Shown: positions 1-5,335, counted from the stretch's first letter. The stretch is DNA of 6,713 nucleotides from Alphaproteobacteria bacterium (GCA_018971405.1 JAGXAX010000082.1:1-6713), one strand, 5' to 3'. The notes: generated by a model not told the origin, from the letters alone. Program-made: numbers and translations.

Positions 1-28
1 ATTATATTTCGTGCGCGTGGACTATTGA

Positions 29-403
29 TCAGAGCCCCAGGATATCCGCCTTCGTGCCGCCGACGGTCGTCATGACGTCATCGATCAATGTCGCCGGAAC
101 CTTCAACTCCCGCAGCGTCGCCTGCAAATGCCCCGCGACAAGGCCGAAATGTTTTTCGCCCAGGCCCTTTCCCTTCACCAGCCGCATGTGGGCGGCGCGC
201 AGGCCTTTTCCGGCATATTTGTTAGGGCCGCCGAAGGCGTAGGTCATGAAATTGGCCTGATGCCGCGCCTGACGCTTCATGTCGACGCCGTCGAAAAACG
301 GCTTCAACGCCGGATCGGCAAGGACTTTTTTGTAGAAGATATCGACGGCCGCCGTTACCGCAGCTTCACCGCCGAGACGCTCATACAGGCTCTGCTCAGG
401 CAC
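29..403 (-). CDS. Group 1 truncated haemoglobin (TrHbN-like)
   Basis: This 124-residue protein is a single-domain 2-on-2 globin. Family members bind haem and handle O2 or NO in the cytoplasm, often as NO dioxygenases. Visible landmarks are the LYERLGG start of helix A, the Phe23-Tyr24 pair (Tyr at B10), Phe36-Phe37 near CD1, and glutamines 45 and 49 at the probable E7 and E11 positions. The GGP turn is at 58-60 and the proximal histidine is His85 in KHFGLVAGHL. Tyr B10 with Gln at E7/E11 is the polar distal pocket expected of a ligand-stabilising group 1 globin. Length is normal for the family. The start is GTG at 403, chosen because a strong GGGGGAG ribosome-binding site lies 3 bases upstream and no better start exists. 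It begins 11 bases after the chemoreceptor stop codon, so the two genes are probably co-transcribed and translationally coupled. Family assignment is firm; the ligand and role are inferred. Confidence 0.93.
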   Translation of the reverse strand: MPEQSLYERLGGEAAVTAAVDIFYKKVLADPALKPFFDGVDMKRQARHQANFMTYAFGGPNKYAGKGLRAAHMRLVKGKGLGEKHFGLVAGHLQATLRELKVPATLIDDVMTTVGGTKADILGL

Positions 404-414
404 CGGCTCCCCCT

Positions 415-1983
415 TTACTTTTTTTTAGTGTCGTCCTGGATAAATTTATTGATTTCCGTTTCCAGCCTGATCGACATTTCCGCAAGGCCCTTGGCGGCAT
501 CGAGCGTCTGGTGAGAAGCCACGCCCGTCTCGCCCGCCGCTTTCTGCACGCCGGTGATGTTGTGCGACACCTCCGCCGTACCCGCAGCCGCCTGCTGAAT
601 GTTCTTGGCGATCTCGTTGGTCGCCGTCGTCTGCTCGCTGATCGAGTGCCTGACGCTGCCGGCGATCTCGTCGATCTGCGAGATCGTCTCGGTGATGCTC
701 TTGATCGAGGTGACGGCGTGCTGCGTCTCGTTCTGGATTTCGGATATCTGCCTGGCGATCTCCTCCGTCGCCTTGGAGGTTTGCGAGGCGAGGCTCTTGA
801 CCTCGCTCGCAACGACCGCGAAGCCCTTGCCCGCGTCTCCCGCCCGCGCCGCCTCGATGGTGGCATTAAGCGCGAGCAGGTTGGTCTGCTCGGCGATGTC
901 GGTGATCAAATCCACCACGGCGCCGATCTTGTTGGCGACCTCGCTCAGGCCCTGCACGGCCTTGTTCGCCGTCTGGGCGTTCTCGACGGCCTGCTTGGAG
1001 ATCATCGCGGATTTTCTGACCTGTTCCGCCACCGTCTGGATGGTGTTGGTCAGCTCTTCCGCGGCAGCGGCGACCGTCTGCACATTCGACGACGCCTCTT
1101 CCGACGCGGCGGCGACGGAAGCGGACTGGCGCGACGTTTCCTCGGCCGCGGCGGAGAGCGACTGCGCCGTCGCCTGCAGTTCCGTCGAGGTGGAGGCGAC
1201 GGTCTTGGTGACCTCGCGGACGTTGGAAGCGAGCTGGTGCTGCGCTGTCACGACGCTCCAGCTCACCATCGGCCCGACGTAATAGCCGCGGGAATCGACG
1301 ATGGCGGCAACGTTCAGGTCGAGTTTTTCCGGCCCCACCGAAATCACCGAATGATAAGGCAGGTTTTTCGGGTCGCTCAAAATACTGCGCTGGTGCGCCG
1401 GCACCTTGTGGAACACGTCGATGCAGGTGCCGACGAGATCGGCAGCCTTGATAGGCAAAAGATGCTCGATGCTTTTCAGCGTTTTGAAGCTGGTCTGGTT
1501 GGCGAAGTTGATTTTGAATTCCTTCGGATCGCACATCATGACGTTGATCGGCATGAGATCGACCATCTGCTTCAGGTTCTCGCGCGCCGTCACGACCGAC
1601 CACGAGAGCATCAGCCGGTGCAGCATCCTGCCTCTGTAAATGCCGTTGACGTTGAGCTCCAGCGCTTCGGGTCCGAGGCGGATGACCGTCGTATAAGGCA
1701 GGTTGCGCTCGTCGGACAGCAGGCGGCGCTGGTGCGCCGGATTCTTGTGGAAGATGTCGATGTTCTGCCCGACGATGTTGTCGCCGCTGACGCCGCGCGG
1801 CAAGAGATGCGTCAGGCTGTTCAGCGTGGTGACCGTGGTCTGGTTGGCGTAATCGATGATGAACGTTTTCGGGTCGCAGGTCATGATGTTGACCGGCGTC
1901 GCGTCGAGCATTTTCTGCTCTATGCTTTCCTTGGTGAAAAAGGATTTTTTCCTGCTGCCTTGCTGTACGACCGGATACGTCAC
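415..1983 (-). CDS. Soluble methyl-accepting chemotaxis protein with two tandem PAS-like domains
   Basis: This 522-residue chemoreceptor has no transmembrane segment or HAMP domain, so it is probably cytoplasmic. Residues about 24-133 and 137-249 are two homologous PAS-like sensor repeats, offset by 113 residues. Each carries the same marks: NxMxCDPK, a YANQT or FANQT segment, FHKxPAHQ (His79/His84 and His192/His197), LSDxxNLPY, and a closing SWSVVTA. Residues about 250-515 are the methyl-accepting coiled coil. Its signalling tip at about 359-398 ([21 protein letters not shown], then GFAVVASEV) is where CheA and CheW dock. The start is GTG at 1983 with an AGGGGAG site about 9 bases upstream, and no in-frame ATG lies just before it. 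The gene ends in three lysine codons (eight A residues then G) directly before TAA, a -1 slippery sequence discussed in the findings. The downstream truncated globin suggests redox or gas sensing. The signal bound by the PAS repeats is unknown. Confidence 0.95.
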   Translation of the reverse strand: MTYPVVQQGSRKKSFFTKESIEQKMLDATPVNIMTCDPKTFIIDYANQTTVTTLNSLTHLLPRGVSGDNIVGQNIDIFHKNPAHQRRLLSDERNLPYTTVIRLGPEALELNVNGIYRGRMLHRLMLSWSVVTARENLKQMVDLMPINVMMCDPKEFKINFANQTSFKTLKSIEHLLPIKAADLVGTCIDVFHKVPAHQRSILSDPKNLPYHSVISVGPEKLDLNVAAIVDSRGYYVGPMVSWSVVTAQHQLASNVREVTKTVASTSTELQATAQSLSAAAEETSRQSASVAAASEEASSNVQTVAAAAEELTNTIQTVAEQVRKSAMISKQAVENAQTANKAVQGLSEVANKIGAVVDLITDIAEQTNLLALNATIEAARAGDAGKGFAVVASEVKSLASQTSKATEEIARQISEIQNETQHAVTSIKSITETISQIDEIAGSVRHSISEQTTATNEIAKNIQQAAAGTAEVSHNITGVQKAAGETGVASHQTLDAAKGLAEMSIRLETEINKFIQDDTKKK

Positions 1984-2176
1984 GTAGAAATACTCCCCTG
2001 ATGTTTGCCCCGTTTGGAATACAACCTAAAGATGTTTTGACTATCGCAGGTATAAGTTAAGAAATAAACAACTTAAAGAAGAAAAAATTATAAATATGCA
2101 ATTTAAAATGGTTAATTTTTTCCGTCTGCGGCATCTTTTACTGGCTTTTTTTCGTAACCTGAGGGATAATGGAATT
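1984..2176. other. Divergent AT-rich intergenic region between chemoreceptor and ssrA
   Basis: This 193-base gap separates the leftward chemoreceptor gene from the rightward ssrA gene and should hold both promoters. It is markedly AT-rich from about 2030 to 2150. An inverted repeat TAAGTT (2053-2058) and AACTTA (2070-2075), with an 11-base spacer, could be an operator. I found no convincing -35/-10 pair for the chemoreceptor. The only open frame here (2096-2278) overlaps ssrA, has no ribosome-binding site and resembles no protein I know, so I do not call it. Confidence 0.5.
2165..2170 (+). promoter_or_regulatory. Possible -10 box of ssrA
   Basis: GATAAT at 2165-2170 is a good sigma-70-type -10 hexamer. 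It would place transcription start at about 2177, just before the inferred 5' end of the tmRNA acceptor piece. The sequence 17 bases upstream (TGGCTT, 2142-2147) is a poor -35, so the call rests on the -10 and its position. Confidence 0.35.
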
Positions 2177-2256
2177 GCCAGCTTGCTGGCTATGACGATA
2201 AACGCGCTGCGGAATAGGCGAGACGGACCCGGGGGCGGTACCCGGCGGCTCCACCA

Positions 2257-2297
2257 CTTTAAAGCGATGAAGGCCTGAAAATGGCCTTTCCGGTTAA
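2257..2297 (+). other. Excised intervening segment of permuted ssrA
   Basis: These 41 bases lie between the mature ACCA end of the acceptor piece and the GGGGCCG start of the coding piece. In two-piece tmRNAs this spacer is cut out during maturation. It contains a 6-bp hairpin, AAGGCC (2270-2275) with GGCCTT (2283-2288), closed by a 7-base loop. Its limits follow from the acceptor-stem pairing, so they are fairly exact, although the true processing sites could differ by a few bases. Confidence 0.8.
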
Positions 2298-2385
2298 GGG
2301 GCCGAAACAGGATCGACGTGCGTAATAAAGGCGGTTGCTTTCGTCCGGCATGGTATCCACCGTTATCGGGCTAAAAACTATAAAT

Positions 2386-2433
2386 GCTAACGACAACAGC
2401 CCAGCAATGGGCCAACTTCGTCTCGTCGCTTAA
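2386..2433 (+). other. tmRNA tag reading frame, ANDNSPAMGQLRLVA
   Basis: Translation resumes at GCT (2386-2388) and reads 15 codons to TAA at 2431-2433, giving ANDNSPAMGQLRLVA. With the alanine carried by tmRNA, the tag would be A-ANDNSPAMGQLRLVA. The ANDN start matches known tmRNA tags, and in alphaproteobacteria this N-terminal part is bound by SspB. The last three residues, LVA, replace the commoner LAA or VAA that ClpX recognises. The resume codon is placed by analogy with E. coli, where GCA-AAC-GAC begins the tag. Confidence 0.88.
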
Positions 2434-2492
2434 TCGCGGCCTGACAAGTTAGCAATCCAATCCCTCTTCTAGTGATAGAGGAGGTGGGGCGC

Positions 2493-2522
2493 GGGGGCAG
2501 GCCTAGCAACAGAACTGCCTCC
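2493..2522 (+). other. Stable hairpin near the 3' end of ssrA
   Basis: GGGGGCAG (2493-2500) pairs with CTGCCTCC (2515-2522) over 8 bp with one G-U, enclosing a 14-base loop. Only a weak pyrimidine-rich run (2524-2533) follows. It may be the last pseudoknot stem of the coding RNA, a weak terminator, or both; sequence alone does not decide. Confidence 0.55.
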
Positions 2523-2565
2523 ATTCCTTCTTTCGACATAATCATCCTATAAAATCCAGTGACAT

Positions 2566-2587
2566 GACTTGCAAGTCTGACTAGACT
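2566..2587 (+). promoter_or_regulatory. Overlapping inverted repeats upstream of sspB
   Basis: A perfect 12-bp palindrome, GACTTGCAAGTC (2566-2577), overlaps a second inverted repeat, AGTCT-GACT-AGACT (2574-2587). Both lie between ssrA and sspB, about 40-60 bases before the sspB start. The arrangement fits an operator or two alternative leader hairpins. No regulator is known to me for this site, and I found no convincing -35/-10 pair for a separate sspB promoter. Confidence 0.35.
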
Positions 2588-2626
2588 GGCTGGAATGAAA
2601 TATAAAGCCGCGGAGCCGGAACGAAC

Positions 2627-3124
2627 ATGACCCGAAACCATGAAGACGCCTTCAGATACGATAAAATGGTGGAAAAAGCGCTGCGCAGCGTGGTCAGGCA
2701 GGCTCTTCAGGAAGTCGTGGACGAAGGCATCGTCGACGACCACCATTTCTATATTACGTTTTTTACCGACCATGCAGGCGTCAAAATCCCAGACTATCTC
2801 AAGGAACGCTATCCCGGCGAAATGACCATCGTGCTGCAGCACCAGTTCTACGACCTTGAGGTCGACAGCGAGAAATTCACCGTCATGCTGAGCTTCAACA
2901 ACGTGCCGGAACGGCTGACGGTGCCGCTCTCCGCCGTGACGATCTTCGCCGATCCGTCCGTCAATTTCGCCCTGCAGTTCCAGCCTTTGTCCGAGGACGA
3001 CGGCGACGAGATCCACTTCGAAGCCGAAGAGCTGGACGTCGACAAAAACGACAAGGAAAAGAAAAAGGGCGAGGTCATCTCCCTCGACAGCTTCCGCACG
3101 AAAAAGGATAAGGACAAGAGCTAG
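2627..3124 (+). CDS. sspB: Alphaproteobacterial SspB, ClpXP adaptor for tmRNA-tagged proteins
   Basis: This 165-residue protein matches the alpha-class SspB family. Family members bind the N-terminal part of the tmRNA tag and tether tagged proteins to the ClpXP protease in the cytoplasm. The folded tag-binding domain spans about residues 8-120: an N-terminal helix (YDKMVEKALR), then the HFYITFFTDHAGVKIPDYL strand region, MTIVLQHQFYDLEV, FTVMLSFNNVPERLTVPLSAVTIFADPSVNFALQF. A charged, flexible linker (122-148) leads to a conserved-looking end, EVISLDSFRTKK (149-160), probably the ClpX-docking tail. The ATG at 2627 is preceded by GGAG 11 bases upstream. The gene sits about 100 bases after ssrA on the same strand, so tag and tag-reader are encoded side by side, which supports both calls. 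It is distinct in sequence from enterobacterial SspB. Confidence 0.92.
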   Translation: MTRNHEDAFRYDKMVEKALRSVVRQALQEVVDEGIVDDHHFYITFFTDHAGVKIPDYLKERYPGEMTIVLQHQFYDLEVDSEKFTVMLSFNNVPERLTVPLSAVTIFADPSVNFALQFQPLSEDDGDEIHFEAEELDVDKNDKEKKKGEVISLDSFRTKKDKDKS

Positions 3125-3145
3125 CCGCCTGCCCCAGAAACCGTA

Positions 3146-3174
3146 TTGCGTTCTTCGGGCGGGCGTGGTATTTC
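3146..3174 (+). promoter_or_regulatory. Weak candidate promoter before the 285-residue gene
   Basis: TTGCGT (3146-3151) and TATTTC (3169-3174) are separated by 17 bases in the 104-base gap after sspB. Each hexamer departs from consensus, so the downstream gene may equally be transcribed by read-through from ssrA-sspB. Confidence 0.25.
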
Positions 3175-3228
3175 TGTAATTCTGCCTATGATTGTTCGCT
3201 TGGTTCCACGCACAGCCGGAGAAACGCC

Positions 3229-4086
3229 ATGAAATTCGATTACACGGGATTGAAAAAAGACAAAGTCGTCGAAGAAGCCTTCGAGTATGCGCAAGAGCAT
3301 AACAAGAAACTGGTGCCGGAAATCACGCAACAGCTCGAAAAACAGCTGGAAGAGCAATATCAGCAAAGGCTGGCGGCGCTTGACGATGCGCGGGATGCTG
3401 GATACGTCACCGAAGACCAGTATGCCCAGAACAAGGCCCAACTCGACAGGTCGGCAGCGTTTCAGAAAAGGTCCCTGCTGATGCTCGCGCAACAGCAGCT
3501 TGACTACCTTTTCGGCACCGCCAAGCTCGCTCCTGCGCTGGAACTGCAAACGAACAGCGAGAGCACTTCTCCCGCGCTGATCGCCGCCGCCCTGCTGGTT
3601 GATTGCGTGCGCGACCCCGTAGATTACAAAAAAGTCGAGGCCCAATTCGGTGCGGCCGTCGCGGGGCTGGTCGCCGAGGTTCTCCACATAGATTCCTACC
3701 CCGGTACGGCGGCGGCCGATATCTCCTCCGCCAGCGTGGACGCAAAACGCATTTTCATGGCGGGGCTGACCACGGAACTGAGCCAGATCGTCAACCAACT
3801 GGCCATGATGCCCCCGGGCGCCGTAGCCGAAGCGCCGCCGAAATACGAAGAGACCATGTTCAATCAGGTGCAACTCCTCTGGGGCAACGACAAGAAGCAG
3901 GACAAGCGCCTCGTCGACGTGTTCAACCGCGCCGCCGAAGCCCTGTCTTCGCCTTTCAGGATCGAAGTGACGCCCGCAGGCACCCCGGCGCTGGTCGAAA
4001 GCACGTCTGCAACGCCGCAGACGCCGACCTTCCCCGGACAGAAAAAAGGCCCGAAACTGACATGGGGCGACGACAAGACTCCCTGA
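3229..4086 (+). CDS. Uncharacterised protein with a RelA/SpoT-like pseudo-HD segment
   Basis: I do not recognise this 285-residue protein as a named family. Residues 31-75 are a charged, glutamine-rich segment likely to form a coiled coil. Residues about 114-195 resemble the helices of the RelA/SpoT (p)ppGpp hydrolase HD domain. SPALIAAALLVDCVRDP followed by VEAQFGAAVAGLVAEVLHI parallels the family's IAAALLHDVVEDT and EEFGPEVAxLVDGVTKL, and a later LSQIVNQLAMM helix sits where LADRLHN is expected. The HD pair is replaced by Val124-Asp125, so hydrolase activity is unlikely. The C-terminal tail (246-285) is proline- and threonine-rich and ends GPKLTWGDDKTP. There is no signal peptide or membrane segment. 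The ATG has GGAG 7 bases upstream. It follows sspB by 104 bases and ends before a strong terminator. The HD similarity is my reading and needs a profile search. Confidence 0.85.
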   Translation: MKFDYTGLKKDKVVEEAFEYAQEHNKKLVPEITQQLEKQLEEQYQQRLAALDDARDAGYVTEDQYAQNKAQLDRSAAFQKRSLLMLAQQQLDYLFGTAKLAPALELQTNSESTSPALIAAALLVDCVRDPVDYKKVEAQFGAAVAGLVAEVLHIDSYPGTAAADISSASVDAKRIFMAGLTTELSQIVNQLAMMPPGAVAEAPPKYEETMFNQVQLLWGNDKKQDKRLVDVFNRAAEALSSPFRIEVTPAGTPALVESTSATPQTPTFPGQKKGPKLTWGDDKTP

Positions 4087-4116
4087 CAACGGATTCACAA
4101 GGGATCTGACAATAAG

Positions 4117-4148
4117 AACGCGCCCTTAACCGGCGCGTTTTTATTTTA
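4117..4148 (+). terminator. Rho-independent terminator
   Basis: AACGCGCC (4117-4124) and GGCGCGTT (4132-4139) form a perfect 8-bp GC-rich stem with a 7-base loop. The stem runs into a T-rich tract (4138-4147). It lies 30 bases after the 285-residue gene and closes the ssrA-sspB side from the division cluster. Confidence 0.92.
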
Positions 4149-4150
4149 TG

Positions 4151-4171
4151 TGAACCAAAAATAACGGTTCA
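4151..4171. repeat. Short inverted repeat after the terminator
   Basis: TGAACC (4151-4156) and GGTTCA (4166-4171) are perfect inverted arms around a 9-base AT-rich spacer. They lie between the terminator and the rsmH promoter. They could be a protein-binding site or a second weak hairpin; nothing further supports a role. Confidence 0.3.
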
Positions 4172-4198
4172 GGATACCGCAAAACAAGGCGCGCCGCG

Positions 4199-4227
4199 TT
4201 GACGCCTTCGGTACCTGTGTGTAAAGT
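4199..4227 (+). promoter_or_regulatory. Sigma-70-type promoter of the division cluster
   Basis: TTGACG (4199-4204) and TAAAGT (4222-4227) are separated by the optimal 17 bases, placing transcription start at about 4234. It lies after the terminator and about 100 bases before rsmH, where the main dcw promoter is expected. A tandem GTTAAC repeat overlaps its -10 box. Confidence 0.65.
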
Positions 4228-4247
4228 TAACAGAGGGTTAACGGGGA
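4226..4247 (+). repeat. Tandem 11-bp direct repeat at the dcw promoter (operator-like)
   Basis: GTTAACAGAGG (4226-4236) is followed directly by GTTAACGGGGA (4237-4247). The two units match at 8 of 11 positions and differ only by A/G changes, spaced one DNA helical turn apart. They overlap the -10 box and the predicted start of transcription, a classic operator position. Tandem G-rich repeats here recall MraZ boxes in front of dcw clusters, but the match to published MraZ sites is not good enough to assert. Confidence 0.45.
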
Positions 4248-4324
4248 GTTATGCCTGCCTTCTGCGATAAGCGTTGAAAAGGGCAGGTTTTGACAGAAAA
4301 TATCTTTTCAGTATTTGGACGGCG

Positions 4325-5335
4325 ATGATCACTTCACGCTCTCATGACGCGCCACAGGCATCATCCGGCCATATCCCGGTGATGCTGGAAGAGGTGCTGG
4401 GCGCGCTGCACCCCAGGGACGGCGGCGTTTACGTCGACGGCACGTTCGGCGCGGGCGGCTACACGCGCGCCATCCTCGACGCCGCGCACTGCACCGTCGC
4501 CGCCATCGACCGCGATCCAGAGGCTTACGCCCGCGCCGTCGGCATGGCAAAAGATTGCAAAGGCAGGCTTATCCCGCTGCATGGCCGCTTCGGCGACATG
4601 AAAGAACTCCTGAATGCGCAAAACATCGCGCAAGTGAACGGTATCGTGCTCGACATCGGCATTTCTTCGATACAGCTCTCCGCCGCCGAACGCGGCTTTT
4701 CCTTCCAGAAGGACGGGCCGCTCGACATGCGGATGAGCAAGGAAGGCCCGAGCGCCGCGGATATCGTCAATACCGCCTCCGAAAAAGACATCGCGCATAT
4801 CATCTACACCTACGGCGAGGAGCGCGCCTCGCGCCAGATCGCGAAAAAGATCGTCGCCGCGCGCGCGCAGGCGCCGATCAAAACGACCCTGCAACTGGCC
4901 GACATCATCCACAGCGTCCTGCCGCAAAAGCCGCAACTGCGGACGGACACGGCCACCAAGACGTTTCAGGCCTTGCGCATCCACGTCAACGACGAGATGG
5001 GCGAGCTTGAAAGGGCTCTGGACGCCGCCGAAGGATTGCTGTCGCCGGAAGGACGGCTTGTCGTCGTGACGTTCCACTCCCTCGAAGACTGGCGCGTCAA
5101 AAACTTCCTGAAACAGCGCGCCGGCGCCATGGGCAACGCCTCGCGCCACCTGCCAGCGCGCCCCGACGCGCCGCCGCCGACCTTTACCGTCGCCGAAAGC
5201 GGGGGACGGAAAGCTTCTCCCGCCGAAACCGGCATCAATCCCCGCGCGCGCTCGGCGCGCCTGCGCTACGGCATCCGCACCGCCTCTCCGGTCTGGAAGG
5301 CCGTGTCCGGCGAGGAGGGCGCGCGCCATGCGTAA
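4325..5335 (+). CDS. rsmH: 16S rRNA m4C1402 methyltransferase RsmH (MraW)
   Basis: RsmH uses S-adenosylmethionine to methylate N4 of C1402 in 16S rRNA, tuning the ribosomal P site. With the start chosen here it has 336 residues, close to the usual 310-330. Family marks appear in order: HIPVMLEEVL (16-25), the SAM-binding loop VDGTFGAGGYT (37-47), AIDRDPEA (60-67), VLDIGISSIQLSAAERGFSF (108-127), GPLDMRM (131-137), YGEERASRQIAKKIV (163-177), TKTFQALRIHVNDEM (211-225), VVTFHSLEDWRVK (247-259) and NPRARSARLR (305-314). An upstream in-frame TTG at 4274 would add 17 residues, but it lacks a ribosome-binding site and conserved sequence, so ATG 4325 is preferred; even there the site is weak. The stop overlaps the ftsL start by 8 bases, as in other dcw clusters. 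No mraZ precedes it. Confidence 0.97.
   Translation: MITSRSHDAPQASSGHIPVMLEEVLGALHPRDGGVYVDGTFGAGGYTRAILDAAHCTVAAIDRDPEAYARAVGMAKDCKGRLIPLHGRFGDMKELLNAQNIAQVNGIVLDIGISSIQLSAAERGFSFQKDGPLDMRMSKEGPSAADIVNTASEKDIAHIIYTYGEERASRQIAKKIVAARAQAPIKTTLQLADIIHSVLPQKPQLRTDTATKTFQALRIHVNDEMGELERALDAAEGLLSPEGRLVVVTFHSLEDWRVKNFLKQRAGAMGNASRHLPARPDAPPPTFTVAESGGRKASPAETGINPRARSARLRYGIRTASPVWKAVSGEEGARHA

Larger units (their letters stand above)
2177..2526 (+). ncRNA. ssrA: Permuted two-piece transfer-messenger RNA (alphaproteobacterial type)
   Basis: tmRNA rescues ribosomes stalled on broken mRNA and adds a degradation tag to the unfinished protein. Gene order is permuted: the acceptor piece (about 2177-2256) precedes the coding piece (2298 to about 2526). 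The acceptor piece has a T stem CCGGG/CCCGG (2229-2233 with 2241-2245, 7-base loop GGCGGTA), then CGGCTCC and ACCA (2246-2256). The coding piece opens with GGGGCCG (2298-2304), which pairs with CGGCTCC to form a 7-bp acceptor stem with a G-U at the third pair, the alanine identity mark. GTGCGT (2318-2323) can pair with ACGCGC (2202-2207) as helix P2, joining the two pieces. A stem of 2411-2418 with 2446-2453 (one mismatch) encloses the tag stop codon, as helix 5 does. Hairpins at 2463-2481 and 2493-2522 are probable pseudoknot or 3'-end elements. The outer ends are estimates. The adaptor gene sspB follows. Confidence 0.93.

Noticed and set aside
396..866. Arg/Ser-rich 156-codon open frame overlapping the chemoreceptor end
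   Set aside because: It is an out-of-frame reading of the signalling-domain DNA with extreme composition and no motif.
511..2001. 496-codon open frame antisense to the chemoreceptor
   Set aside because: Its Arg/Asp/Leu-rich product is typical of an antisense frame in GC-rich DNA, while the opposite strand encodes clear PAS and chemoreceptor motifs.
2096..2278. Open frame of 60 codons on the plus strand
   Set aside because: It runs through the tmRNA acceptor piece, has no ribosome-binding site, and its product resembles no protein I know. Part of it reads IASLLAMT, a string often seen in translated intergenic repeats, but the underlying GCCAGC-TT-GCTGGC hairpin (2177-2190) is better explained as the 5' part of ssrA.
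2387..3016. 209-codon open frame antisense to ssrA and sspB
   Set aside because: It crosses both a recognised RNA gene and a recognised protein gene on the other strand and shows no family features.
3121..4098. 325-codon open frame antisense to the 285-residue gene
   Set aside because: The sense gene has a good ribosome-binding site, balanced composition and a terminator just after its stop; the antisense product is Arg/Gly/Phe-rich shadow sequence.
4274..4324. TTG start giving rsmH 17 extra residues
   Set aside because: The rare start has no ribosome-binding site and the added residues match nothing in the family; ATG 4325 gives the usual short lead before HIPVMLEEVL.
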